Positions 16,913 to 25,757 of a stretch of DNA of 40,354 bases are shown here, piece by piece. The stretch comes from Bacteroidales bacterium (GTDB lineage Bacteria > Bacteroidota > Bacteroidia > Bacteroidales > UBA932): contig JAFZIO010000028.1 of assembly GCA_017554335.1 (NCBI GenBank), positions 1 through 40,354 on the forward strand. The letters are read 5' to 3'. Positions within the stretch are counted from its first letter, which is position 1. Each line of letters begins with the position of its first letter. The position numbers and the translations under genes are program-made. The notes below the pieces were generated by a model, which ran no database searches, had not been told where the DNA came from, and saw only the letters and a program-made list of their open reading frames with translations.

Positions 16913-17678
16913 TTCAAGGCTCATAGATGCTTTCCCGCCCGTTTCCCTGGAGGAGATGGACGGAGTGAAGCTTATGAACCGTATCGACACAAAATACCTT
17001 ACCGACGAGCAGACGCTGGCGGGAATTCTGGAGGATGCTTTTAACAGCGGCTACCGGGCCTTGGTAACGGACGGCAGCAAGATGGCCTCCTACGACACCC
17101 TGTACTTCGACACCCCGGAACTGCGCATGTTCATGGACCACCACAACAGGCGGCTTGTACGCCAGAAGGTCCGCACACGTGTGTACGTGGGTTCAGGGAC
17201 CACTTTCCTGGAAATAAAGCGCAAAAACAACCACGGGCGCACCAAGAAGAAAAGGGTGGAAATCCCATTGGCCGAGTTCAAGGATTTCAGCGCAGACGTG
17301 ACTGCCTGCGAGTATCTGGAGGCAAAGTCCTGGTTCACCGCTGCCGAGCTCAGCCCTTCGCTGGAAACCATATTCAGGCGCATTACTCTGGTGAACCCCG
17401 CAATGACGGAACGCATCACGATAGACAGCAGTCTGGGATTCAACAACTTCCGCACAGGGCTGGACGCCTCCCTGCGCAACGGGGTTGTGATAGAGCTCAA
17501 GCAGGACGGAAGGGCGGAAAGCACAATGAAACGCATACTGCTGGACCACAGGGTTAAGCCAATACGCGTAAGCAAATACTGCGTAGGCATTACACTTACC
17601 TCGCCCGGGCTAAAGACCAACCGATTCAAACCCAAGATACGCAAGATAGAAAAACAAATAAACAATAAACTGATATGA
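16905..17678 (+). CDS. VTC-domain (polyphosphate polymerase-like) protein
   Basis: A 257-aa cytosolic tunnel-fold enzyme candidate of the VTC4/CYTH-like family. Basic and acidic tunnel residues are in place: 'RIDTKY' (26-31), 'KVRTRVY' with Arg90 and Arg92, 'EIKRK' (103-107), 'ERITID' near 169-174, 'ELKQDG' with Glu197 and Lys199, and 'SKYCVG' at 223-228. In yeast the domain polymerises ATP gamma-phosphate into polyphosphate; the bacterial homologues' product is less certain. It lacks its own membrane anchor and overlaps the DUF4956 membrane gene by 4 nt, suggesting that the two form one complex. Confidence 0.85.
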   Translation: MLDSRLIDAFPPVSLEEMDGVKLMNRIDTKYLTDEQTLAGILEDAFNSGYRALVTDGSKMASYDTLYFDTPELRMFMDHHNRRLVRQKVRTRVYVGSGTTFLEIKRKNNHGRTKKKRVEIPLAEFKDFSADVTACEYLEAKSWFTAAELSPSLETIFRRITLVNPAMTERITIDSSLGFNNFRTGLDASLRNGVVIELKQDGRAESTMKRILLDHRVKPIRVSKYCVGITLTSPGLKTNRFKPKIRKIEKQINNKLI

Positions 17679-18412
17679 TAGACATCGACGAAGAAGTCAT
17701 TGACGTACAGACCATTATCGACGCCATGATGACCACATCGCAGAGCCTTGCCGAGCTCGCCATCCGCTTCTTCCTGAACCTGGCGGTATGCTGGATACTG
17801 GTACAGTTCTTCTACTACCGCAAGAGCCGCAGGCGCGACTACTATTTCACCTTCATGGTGTTCTCTTCCGCCATGCTGCTGCTCCTTTATATGATGGGCA
17901 ATGCCGAGGTGGGCGTGGGCCTTACCCTGGGTCTGTTCGCCATCTTCGGAGTAATACGCTACAGGACGGAGACTGTGCCCATCAGGGAGATGACCTATCT
18001 GTTCATCATTATCGCAGTTGCCGCGGTAAACGGCCTCTCCCCTCTCTATAAAATAGTAGGAGCGTCCGGCGACTATCCTCATTACGAATTGTCGCTCGGT
18101 TCGCTGGGTGTGCTGGTCATATCCAACCTGCTGGTAGTCATACTGGTGTGGGTTCTGGAGAGCGGACGCGCGCTCAAGCACACCGCCACCCGCCTGGTGC
18201 TCTACGACCGCATCGAGCTTATAGTTCCGGAAAGGCGTGCCGAACTCATTGCGGACCTCGAAAAGCGCATCGGCGGCAAGGTGGACAACGTGGAGATAGG
18301 CCACGTGGACTTCCTGCGCGACGCTGCATACATCAAAGTGTATTACACCTTGGGCAAGGGCGAGAGCTCGTCGATAGGCGAACTTACCAAGGCAAAGAAT
18401 TACGTGGAATAG
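17675..18412 (+). CDS. DUF4956 inner-membrane protein
   Basis: A 245-aa protein with about five hydrophobic segments (roughly 27-48, 57-74, 77-94, 106-122, 143-162), the signature 'VIRYRTETVPIREMTYLF' between them, and a soluble C-terminal part (165-245) ending in an alpha/beta pattern with 'IGHVDFLRDAAYIKVYY'. DUF4956 genes are typically next to VTC genes. The overlap here (ATGA) supports co-translation and a membrane-bound polymerase/transport pair. No enzyme motif was recognised in it. Confidence 0.85.
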   Translation: MIDIDEEVIDVQTIIDAMMTTSQSLAELAIRFFLNLAVCWILVQFFYYRKSRRRDYYFTFMVFSSAMLLLLYMMGNAEVGVGLTLGLFAIFGVIRYRTETVPIREMTYLFIIIAVAAVNGLSPLYKIVGASGDYPHYELSLGSLGVLVISNLLVVILVWVLESGRALKHTATRLVLYDRIELIVPERRAELIADLEKRIGGKVDNVEIGHVDFLRDAAYIKVYYTLGKGESSSIGELTKAKNYVE

Positions 18413-18414
18413 CT

Positions 18415-19224
18415 ATGAAACGTCTGTTGTTACTTGCTCTGACGGCGTTCGCGGCACTGCCTGCGATTGCCCAGAATTACGACGAATACGGCATACTGAC
18501 CTACGATCCCGTGTACGACTTCCAGACACGAAGCTCGGTGGCGCTTGACTGGAAAATCGCCAAGGGGCTGCACCTGGAGGCAGAATACGAGCTGCGCACG
18601 GAAGATCTGCTGTCGCGCCTCGACAGGCATCAGGCCACCTTGGGCCTGAGCTACAAGATAGCACCCTGGCTGAAGGCCGGCGTCAGCTACAGCTACCTCT
18701 ATCACCATAAGACAGACAGCTGGACTCCCAGGCACAGGTTCAATACAGACCTGACTTTCTCCTGGAAGTCGGGCGACTGGCGTTTCTCCGTCAAGGAGCA
18801 GCTTCGCCTCACCCACAAGACGGAGTCTGTAAACCCCTGTCAGGAAGTGCAGAACCCGCTTGTGCTGAAATCCAGGGCGAAGGTGCAGTACAAGGGATTT
18901 GAATACATAGAGCCTTACGCCTTCGTGGAAGTGAGGAATATCTTCAACGACCCGTCCTTCTCCGCTACATGGAGCAGCACCAGCCTCAATTATGCAGACT
19001 ATGTATTCACAGGATATAATTCCGCGTATTTCAACCGCTACCGCGGCGCCCTGGGCCTGGAATGGAACCTTTCCAAGCACCACTCCATAGATATCTGCAC
19101 CATGCTGGATTACTGCTACGACAAGAAAATCGACGTAGATAAGACCGGCACCGTCCTGAAGCTGAATTCCAGGGAGCAGGCCATCAACGGAATCCTGAGC
19201 ATAGGTTATAAGTTCTCGTTCTAA
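18415..19224 (+). CDS. DUF2490-like outer-membrane beta-barrel
   Basis: A 269-aa exported protein: signal peptide to about residue 20 (ends AIAQ), then alternating amphipathic strands ('SSVALDWKIAKGLHLEAEYELR', here cited by its first and last residues around 36-56) and a terminal aromatic residue (IGYKFSF), typical of outer-membrane barrels of the DUF2490 group. It starts 2 nt after DUF4956 and closes the operon. A reasonable role is passage or anchoring of the polymer made by the VTC/DUF4956 pair, but this is inferred from position only. Confidence 0.75.
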   Translation: MKRLLLLALTAFAALPAIAQNYDEYGILTYDPVYDFQTRSSVALDWKIAKGLHLEAEYELRTEDLLSRLDRHQATLGLSYKIAPWLKAGVSYSYLYHHKTDSWTPRHRFNTDLTFSWKSGDWRFSVKEQLRLTHKTESVNPCQEVQNPLVLKSRAKVQYKGFEYIEPYAFVEVRNIFNDPSFSATWSSTSLNYADYVFTGYNSAYFNRYRGALGLEWNLSKHHSIDICTMLDYCYDKKIDVDKTGTVLKLNSREQAINGILSIGYKFSF

Positions 19225-19229
19225 ATGAT

Positions 19230-19237
19230 TATATTTG
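19230..19237 (+). promoter_or_regulatory. -7 box of the acyltransferase gene
   Basis: TATATTTG matches TAnnTTTG and lies 17 nt before the ATG at 19255. No clear -33 TTTG is present at 19-21 bp upstream. Confidence 0.45.
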
Positions 19238-19254
19238 GACAAGATTTTTAACCT

Positions 19255-20532
19255 ATGAGACTAACCTTAGCCGAACGTCTTAAAAGACGAATGGTGCACA
19301 AGCCCAATATTGTGCTCTACTCCTTATTGTACGGGACACTTATCAATATCTTCCGGATAAAGCTCCATACCCATTTTACGTTTAAAGCCCGCCCGGGAAA
19401 GGAAAAAGGGCCTATAGTCCTGGTGAGCAACCACGCCGCCCGAATGGATTACGTATTCTGCAGCCCGGCGGTATGGCCTAAGCGCCTCAATTATGTAGTG
19501 GGCTACAACGAATTTTTTGTAACTCCTACCACTATCCTCCTGCACTGGCTGCAGGTTATACCCAAACGGAATTTCGTCCCCGACCCCTCCACTATCATCT
19601 CCGTAAAGAGGATTATCAAGAAAGGCGGAAACATCTGTTTCATGCCTTCCGGGATGAGTTCCATTACCGGTATGCAGCAGCCCGTGATGCCCGGTACCGG
19701 AAAACTGGTAAAGCATCTGGGAGTGCCCGTTTATTACACCAAAATCAAAGGAGGCTACCTGTTCAATCCCAAGCATTGCCTTGATCAGCGCCCTGGCCGC
19801 GTAGACATAGTGGTTGACCGCATGTTCACTCCGGAACAGCTGGCAGCAATGAGTGTTGAAGAGATAGAAGACACCATGAACCGCCTGCTGGCCCAGGACG
19901 ATTATCTCTGGAATTCCGAGGAGCATGTCAAGTTCAAGAACAAAGGGAATCTTGCAGAAGGCCTGGACACCCTGCTCTACATGTGCCCCAAATGCGGCAA
20001 GATAGCCGATATGAGCACCCACGGCAATACCATGACCTGCAACGCCTGCGGCAACACCATAGAGATGGACGACGAATACGCTATTCATCCGGTCGGAGAA
20101 GGTTCGGTTTGCCCGCCCATCGTGAGCGACTGGGTTATCATGGAGCGCGAAAAGGCCAAGGAAGACGTCAAGGATTCCGACTTCTGCTTCTCCGAGCATT
20201 GCAAGCTCGGCACTCTGCCGGACTACAAATATGTGCCGGTCTCCCGTTCTTCCGAGATTACCGGAGACGGTATCCTGTGCCTCAAACCGGACGGAGTTCA
20301 CTTCGACGGCACCAACAACGGCAAGCCTTTCAACTTCTTCATCCCCTTGGAAAAGATTCCGACCTTCGGAATGGTCACGGACATCACCCACATCGCCACG
20401 TACGTAGACAATGTGTTTTACGAGTTCTACCCGGACAGCCGCGACGCCCTTCGCTGGGACTTCCTGTTGGAAGAAATGCACCGCTTCCGCGGCGGAGAAT
20501 GGAAAGAAAACCCTTACAGGCACACCAAATAG
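19255..20532 (+). CDS. PlsC-like acyltransferase with zinc ribbon
   Basis: A 425-aa protein. The first 220 residues are a glycerolipid acyltransferase domain: 'SNHAARMDY' supplies the HX4D catalytic pair, and 'FMPSGMSS' takes the place of the usual FPEG-type phosphate-binding block, which differs (PSG for PEG). Residues about 243-265 are a zinc-ribbon, CPKCGK and CNACG. The C-terminal part (about 280-420) is of unknown fold. The substrate is not evident; a lysophospholipid or a peptidoglycan/lipid precursor is possible. It has its own -7 box and is followed 9 nt later by the phosphoesterase gene. Confidence 0.75.
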   Translation: MRLTLAERLKRRMVHKPNIVLYSLLYGTLINIFRIKLHTHFTFKARPGKEKGPIVLVSNHAARMDYVFCSPAVWPKRLNYVVGYNEFFVTPTTILLHWLQVIPKRNFVPDPSTIISVKRIIKKGGNICFMPSGMSSITGMQQPVMPGTGKLVKHLGVPVYYTKIKGGYLFNPKHCLDQRPGRVDIVVDRMFTPEQLAAMSVEEIEDTMNRLLAQDDYLWNSEEHVKFKNKGNLAEGLDTLLYMCPKCGKIADMSTHGNTMTCNACGNTIEMDDEYAIHPVGEGSVCPPIVSDWVIMEREKAKEDVKDSDFCFSEHCKLGTLPDYKYVPVSRSSEITGDGILCLKPDGVHFDGTNNGKPFNFFIPLEKIPTFGMVTDITHIATYVDNVFYEFYPDSRDALRWDFLLEEMHRFRGGEWKENPYRHTK

Positions 20533-20541
20533 CAGCCGCTT

Positions 20542-22443
20542 ATGCTTAAGAAACTAATATTCCCGGTAGCAATGCTGCTGGGATTGGTGTCGTATGAAGG
20601 GAGGGCCGAGAACCCCTTGCGTTTTGCCTTCCTCACAGACACTCACCTCGCCAAAGGTTCGCACTCGGTGACCGATTTGCGGCGCTGCATAGAAGATATC
20701 AACAGCCTGGATTCGCTGGACTTCGTGCTGTTCGGCGGCGACATGACCGACTTCGGTGCAGACGACGAGATACGTATGGCAAAGAAGATGCTGGACTCCC
20801 TGCGTTACAAGTATTGGGTGGTAGCCGGCAACCACGACGCAAAGTGGTCGGAGAGCGGCTGCAACACCTTCAGGAACGTCTTCGGTTACGAGCAGTTCGA
20901 GTTCGAAGCCGGCGGCTGGAGGTTCCTCGGATGCAACAGCGGCCCCGACATGCGTATGGCGCCCGCCCTGCTGCCCCGCGAGAGCATGGAGTGGCTGGAG
21001 ACCCTCGAGCCCGGGCGCAAGAGCATCTTCATCAACCACTACCCCCAGGACACGTCGGTGCTGAACTACTTCGACGTCACCCGCGCCCTCAAGCGGGCCG
21101 GCGTGCAGCTGGAAATAGGCGGCCACTGGCATCAGAACCGGGTGATGGACTACGACGGACTGCCGGCGGTGCTCTGCCGCTCCAGCATGACGGACAAGTC
21201 GCGCCCGGCGGGATACAACGTCGTACGTCTCTGGGCCGACAGCGTCAGCATAAGCGAGCGCAGGCTGTCCGACACCGGCTGGGTGCAGCTGGAGCCGTGG
21301 TACTCACGCCGGCTGGCGGAGGTCGCAGACACCGTCCGGTACGACTCCCACGGCATCGCCGCTTCCTACCCCTGGCTGCGGTACGACGTCAACGACCGCT
21401 TCCCGCAGGTGCAGGAGGTCTGGAAGCTCCAGGACAACAGCAACATAGCCGCAGGCTTCGCAGCCCAGGGCAGGCGTGCCTGGTACACCACCGCATCGGG
21501 CAGCGTGCGCTGCATCGACGTCCGCAACGGCAAGCGCCTGTGGAGTAAGGACTTCCCCGGCAAGATATTCTCCACCCCGGCCGTAAGCGGCAGGTATCTG
21601 GTGTTCGGATGCACGGACGGCGGCATCTATGCCCTCGACGCCCGCAGCGGCCGCACGCTGTGGACGGCACGCGCCGGCAAGTCGGTGCTCGCCTCCCCCG
21701 TCATCTTCGGCGGCAAGGTGTTCATAGGCGCCTCCGACGGAGTCTTCCGGGCGCTCGACCTGCGTACGGGAGCCCCTGTATGGTCGTTCGAAGGAGTGGA
21801 GGGGTTCGTGGAGTGCCGTGCGTACGTGGATGAGCAGCAGGTGGTCTTCGGCAGCTGGGCGAACAAGCTGTACTCGCTGGACACCGGGAGCGGAGAGCTA
21901 AAGTGGGTTTGGAAGTGCAGCAAGCCGTCGCGCATGTACTCCCCTGCCGCCACATGGCCCGTAAAGGCCGCAGGACGCATCTTCATTGCAGTTCCGGACA
22001 GGCGCGTGTACGTGCTGGACGCCTCCAGCGGAAAGGAGCTTTTCCACGTTGAAGGCGGGCGGGAGGCCATAGGGCTCAGCTCGGACGGAGAGGTCGTGCT
22101 GGCCAAGACCATGCACAATACGTCATACGCCTTCCGTGCCGACGTGCCCGTACCCGCCGGCGGAGAGCTGCCCGTGGACGCACAGCTCTGGCGCGTGCCC
22201 AACGGTATGCATTACGAGATTGGGCCCACTCAGCTGGTGGAGGCCGGCGGCATGGTGATTACAGCCTCCGACAAGGGAAACATTCACGCCTATTCCCTGG
22301 CAGACGGCAGCCCGCTGTGGACGCACAAGATTTCCGTGGCTCTGGTGAACCCCATGCAGATATGGAAAAGAGGCCAAGATGTCTATATCCTGGCCTCCTC
22401 TATGGATGGTGTTGTAGTTCTCTTAAGAGTAAGTATCAGTTAG
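20542..22443 (+). CDS. Secreted metallophosphoesterase with PQQ-type beta-propeller
   Basis: A 633-aa exported protein. After a signal peptide (to about 22, ends GRA), a calcineurin-like domain has all metal motifs: 'DTH' (33-35), 'GGDMTD' (65-70), 'GNHD' (96-99), 'NHYP' and 'GGHWH'. From about residue 295 to 630 it has repeating 'DGGIYALDARSGRTLWT' units, typical of PQQ-like eight-bladed propellers, although nothing shows that PQQ is bound. The pair suggests a periplasmic phosphodiester hydrolase with a propeller for binding substrate or partner. It ends 8 nt from the convergent epimerase gene. Confidence 0.85.
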   Translation: MLKKLIFPVAMLLGLVSYEGRAENPLRFAFLTDTHLAKGSHSVTDLRRCIEDINSLDSLDFVLFGGDMTDFGADDEIRMAKKMLDSLRYKYWVVAGNHDAKWSESGCNTFRNVFGYEQFEFEAGGWRFLGCNSGPDMRMAPALLPRESMEWLETLEPGRKSIFINHYPQDTSVLNYFDVTRALKRAGVQLEIGGHWHQNRVMDYDGLPAVLCRSSMTDKSRPAGYNVVRLWADSVSISERRLSDTGWVQLEPWYSRRLAEVADTVRYDSHGIAASYPWLRYDVNDRFPQVQEVWKLQDNSNIAAGFAAQGRRAWYTTASGSVRCIDVRNGKRLWSKDFPGKIFSTPAVSGRYLVFGCTDGGIYALDARSGRTLWTARAGKSVLASPVIFGGKVFIGASDGVFRALDLRTGAPVWSFEGVEGFVECRAYVDEQQVVFGSWANKLYSLDTGSGELKWVWKCSKPSRMYSPAATWPVKAAGRIFIAVPDRRVYVLDASSGKELFHVEGGREAIGLSSDGEVVLAKTMHNTSYAFRADVPVPAGGELPVDAQLWRVPNGMHYEIGPTQLVEAGGMVITASDKGNIHAYSLADGSPLWTHKISVALVNPMQIWKRGQDVYILASSMDGVVVLLRVSIS

Positions 22444-22451
22444 TCAGGGTT

Positions 22452-24461
22452 TTACTGCCCCCCCCCGGCCGAAATTTCGGCATCGAGCTGCTCATAAACT
22501 GAGTTGTTGCTCTTGTACTCAGGGACCATCTCCTTCATCTTGCGGACGGTCTCCATGTTTTCGTACTTTTTAGCCGTCTCCACAAGCTGCTCGATGGCCT
22601 GGTTGACTTCATCGTAGTCATACTCACGCACCTGGGCTATACGTATCTTCTCGTGGAATGTAGGCTTGGTGCCCTCCATCTCGTTGAGAACCTCCTCATA
22701 GAGCTTCTCACCTTCGCGGAGACCGGTGAATTCAATCTTCACATTCTTGGCTCCGGACAAGGCAATCATACGCTTGGCAAGGTCTGCAATCTTAACCGGC
22801 TTGCCCATGTCGAATACGAATATCTCGCCTCCGTTACCCTTGGTTCCGGCTTCAAGCACCAGCTTGCAGGCCTCGGGGATAAGCATGAAGAAACGCACGA
22901 TACGCTCGTCTGTAACCGTGACGGGGCCGCCGTTCTTGATCTGCTCCTTGAAGAGAGGAATGACGCTTCCGTTGCTGCCCAGGACGTTACCGAAGCGGGT
23001 GGTGACGAACTGGGTATAGTCCAGCCTTTCCTTCGAGCCTGTGCGGCCGGCCACCTGCTTCTTGCGGTTCTCCAGGGCCTCCAGCTTCAGCTTACGGTCC
23101 AGGCTCTGGACATAAATCTCGCAGATACGCTTGCTGCAGCCCATTACGTTGGTGGGGTTCACGGCCTTGTCTGTTGAGATCATCACGAACTTCTTGACAC
23201 CCACTTTGACGCTCAAGTCAGCAATTATCTTGGTGCCGTAAATATTGTTAATCACGGCCTCGGATGGATTGTCCTCCATCATAGGCACGTGCTTGTAGGC
23301 AGCGGCGTGGAACACATACTCAGGTTTGAACTGATTGAATATGTTCTCCATTCGGGTGCGACGGTCGATGCTCGCCACCACCACCTCACAGGGCACATCC
23401 GGGAAGTCCTTGGCCATCATCAGACGAATGTCGTGCTGAGGGGTCTCGGCCTGATCTATAAGCATCATCTTGGCAGGCTTGAACTTGGCCACCTGGCGTA
23501 CAATTTCAGAGCCGATGGACCCGGCGGCACCGGTAATAAGGATACGCTTTCCCTGCAATTGCTCGCCGACCGATTTCATGTCCACGCGTATCTCGTTGCG
23601 GGGCAGAAGGTCTTCCACACTCACCTCTTTGAGCTGGATATTATCCATCTCCTCTACAATCTCGCCGTTCTTTACGTTTGCCTCGCTGGCTTCGTGGGAA
23701 AGGAATATCTTGCAGCCGGCATCGATGAATACGTCCTGCAGCTTCTGGTTCTGGCGGAACTCATCGATCTTCAGGGGACTTACGAGAACCGCTTCTATGC
23801 GTTCCTTTTTTATGACTGCAGCAAGGTCATCGTCTACCGAATAAACCATCACGCCCATCAGCTTCATGTTCTTCATCTTAGGTGAGTCGGAAATGAAGCC
23901 GCACAACTCAAAACGGGCCGGGCTCTGTGAACGTATGTATTTGGCGATTCCCACACCGCCGGACATAGCCCCGTAAATCAGGACGCGCATGGCCTTGGCG
24001 TCGGAAATGGCGGCGTCGTACACCATCTTGACCATGATTCTGGATGCCCACATGAGCATTGTAGCCAGCAGGAAGACCAGTACCGTTCCCAATGGCGACA
24101 GGGCAGAGACAAACTCCCATCCCTGCCATTTACCGACAAGGCAAACGGCCAGGGCAATGACAAGGTTAAGGGTGTTGGCGTACAAAAGCTTCATCAGATC
24201 CACGAAGCTCGAGAAACGCAAAACGCCTGAATATGTACGGAAGGTTTTCGCGCCTATCCAGCTGAGGACGGCGTAAGTCAAAGCCGTATAAAGTACAGAA
24301 TCTCTATTGTCGAAAGTAATCTGGGACCGGTTTGCTATCCAGTAGATGAAAACGCTGGATAAAAACACAATAGTTGAGTCTGCCAGCAGAATAACCCAGT
24401 AGGGCAGAACATTCTTGCTGAAATACCACGACGAAATCTTCTTAATGAAGCTCTTTATCAT
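22452..24461 (-). CDS. NDP-sugar 4,6-dehydratase/epimerase (WbpM/CapD family)
   Basis: A 669-aa inner-membrane enzyme for surface-polysaccharide precursor synthesis. Four hydrophobic segments (about 20-41, 57-71, 96-111, 122-140) are followed by a CoA-binding-like Rossmann domain and a catalytic short-chain dehydrogenase domain with 'GAAGSIGSE' (311-319), 'HAAAYKHVPMMED' (385-397) and 'STDKAVNPTNVMG' (429-441). Members make UDP-2-acetamido-2,6-dideoxy sugars. The last codons contain nine consecutive G on the coding strand (22466-22458, three Gly codons before Gln-stop), a site prone to slippage that would change only the final residues. The gene is monocistronic, with a -7 box at 24494-24487. 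Confidence 0.9.
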   Translation of the reverse strand: MIKSFIKKISSWYFSKNVLPYWVILLADSTIVFLSSVFIYWIANRSQITFDNRDSVLYTALTYAVLSWIGAKTFRTYSGVLRFSSFVDLMKLLYANTLNLVIALAVCLVGKWQGWEFVSALSPLGTVLVFLLATMLMWASRIMVKMVYDAAISDAKAMRVLIYGAMSGGVGIAKYIRSQSPARFELCGFISDSPKMKNMKLMGVMVYSVDDDLAAVIKKERIEAVLVSPLKIDEFRQNQKLQDVFIDAGCKIFLSHEASEANVKNGEIVEEMDNIQLKEVSVEDLLPRNEIRVDMKSVGEQLQGKRILITGAAGSIGSEIVRQVAKFKPAKMMLIDQAETPQHDIRLMMAKDFPDVPCEVVVASIDRRTRMENIFNQFKPEYVFHAAAYKHVPMMEDNPSEAVINNIYGTKIIADLSVKVGVKKFVMISTDKAVNPTNVMGCSKRICEIYVQSLDRKLKLEALENRKKQVAGRTGSKERLDYTQFVTTRFGNVLGSNGSVIPLFKEQIKNGGPVTVTDERIVRFFMLIPEACKLVLEAGTKGNGGEIFVFDMGKPVKIADLAKRMIALSGAKNVKIEFTGLREGEKLYEEVLNEMEGTKPTFHEKIRIAQVREYDYDEVNQAIEQLVETAKKYENMETVRKMKEMVPEYKSNNSVYEQLDAEISAGGGQ

Positions 24462-24486
24462 GCGTTATCAATAATGGTCTAGTTCA

Positions 24487-24494
24487 CAAATGTA
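24487..24494 (-). promoter_or_regulatory. -7 box of the dehydratase gene
   Basis: TACATTTG on the minus strand lies 25 nt before the ATG at 24461. The -33 position has no TTTG. Confidence 0.45.
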
Positions 24495-24504
24495 GTAATT
24501 ATTT

Positions 24505-25689
24505 TTATAATACCCGCACTTTAAGCTTGGCATATGCGCGCTCCACTTTGGCGAGGGCCTTTTCTACGCTCTCGTCGCGGGCCAGGAGGACGCCCATACG
24601 GCGGTGGCCCTTGATGAAGGGCTTGCCGAAGATGCGGATTTGTACATCCGGCTCTGCGAGCACTTCTTCAAGGTTTTCGAATACTACTTCTGTTGTGTCG
24701 CCTTCTACGACTATGGCCTTGGAGGCACTGGGGCCGAAGAAATTGACCTTGGGGATGGGGAGGCCGAGGACGGCACGGGCATGCAGCGCGAACTCGCTCA
24801 GGTCCTGGGAAATCATGGTGACCATGCCGGTATCGTGGGGACGGGGTGAGACTTCGCTGAAAAGGACCTGGTCCCCGCAGACGAACATTTCCACACCGAA
24901 GATGCCGTAGCCGCCCAAGGCGTCGGTAATCTTTTTGGCGATGTCCTGCGCCTGCCCCAGGGCCGTCTCGCTCATGGGTTGCGCCTGCCAGGATTCGCGG
25001 TAGTCGCCGTCCACCTGGTGGTGGCCGATGGGGTTTAGGAAGGTGGTGCCGCCTGCTTGACGTACGGTGAGCAGGGTGATTTCGTAGTCGAATTTGACGA
25101 AGCCTTCCACGATGACCTCGCCGGCGCCGGCACGCCCGCCTTCCTGGGCGATGGCCCAGCTGTTATCGGCATCTGCGGGCGTTTTGCAGACGCTCTGGCC
25201 GTGGCCGGAGGAACTCATGATGGGCTTCACCACGCAGGGGGTGCCGACGGCTTTGATGGCCGCGTCGAACTCCTCGCGGGTGGCGGCAAAACGGTAGTTG
25301 GAGGTGGGCAGGCCCAGGGTTTCATGGGCCAGCTGGCGTATGCCCTTGCGGTTCATCGTCAGGAACGTGGCGTTGGCCGTAGGTATCACGTTGTAGCCCT
25401 CTTTCTCCAGCTGGACCAGCGTGGGCGTGGCGATGGCCTCTACTTCGGGGATGATGATATCGGGCTGCTCCTTCTCTATTATTTCCCGGAGCTTGGCGCC
25501 GTCCAGCATGGACAGCACGTAGCTGCGGTGGGCCACCTGCATGGCGGGTGCGTTTTCGTAGCGGTCGAGCGCAATAACCTCAACGCCGTAGCGCTGAAGC
25601 TCGATTGCCACCTCTTTTCCTAATTCACCAGAGCCGCACAGCAGTGCCTTCTTTGCTACCTTCGTAAGCGGAGTACCGATTTTTACCAT
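24505..25689 (-). CDS. purT: Formate-dependent GAR transformylase
   Basis: A 394-aa ATP-grasp ligase that formylates glycinamide ribonucleotide with formate and ATP in purine synthesis, bypassing folate-dependent PurN. Motifs include the N-terminal 'GSGELGKEV', 'VEAIATPTL', '[15 protein letters not shown]' in the ATP-grasp lid and '[15 protein letters not shown]' in the metal site. The ATG at 25689 is chosen because family members begin with 'KIGTPL' and a -7 box (25723-25716) lies 26 nt upstream; the longer open frame upstream is unrelated to the family. Confidence 0.93.
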   Translation of the reverse strand: MVKIGTPLTKVAKKALLCGSGELGKEVAIELQRYGVEVIALDRYENAPAMQVAHRSYVLSMLDGAKLREIIEKEQPDIIIPEVEAIATPTLVQLEKEGYNVIPTANATFLTMNRKGIRQLAHETLGLPTSNYRFAATREEFDAAIKAVGTPCVVKPIMSSSGHGQSVCKTPADADNSWAIAQEGGRAGAGEVIVEGFVKFDYEITLLTVRQAGGTTFLNPIGHHQVDGDYRESWQAQPMSETALGQAQDIAKKITDALGGYGIFGVEMFVCGDQVLFSEVSPRPHDTGMVTMISQDLSEFALHARAVLGLPIPKVNFFGPSASKAIVVEGDTTEVVFENLEEVLAEPDVQIRIFGKPFIKGHRRMGVLLARDESVEKALAKVERAYAKLKVRVL

Positions 25690-25715
25690 ATGCCTAAGTT
25701 TTGAGTTTGCGGGCA

Positions 25716-25723
25716 CAAATGTA
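25716..25723 (-). promoter_or_regulatory. -7 box of purT
   Basis: TACATTTG on the minus strand is identical to the box before the dehydratase gene and has similar spacing to its start codon (26 nt). Confidence 0.5.
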
Positions 25724-25744
25724 CATAAAAACGGAGATTTTCCG

Positions 25745-25752
25745 TAATTTTG
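25745..25752 (+). promoter_or_regulatory. -7 box of the alkD-like gene
   Basis: TAATTTTG ends 5 nt before the ATG at 25758, so the mRNA would be leaderless or nearly so. It is divergent from the purT box 22 bp away. Confidence 0.45.
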
Positions 25753-25757
25753 CTGAC

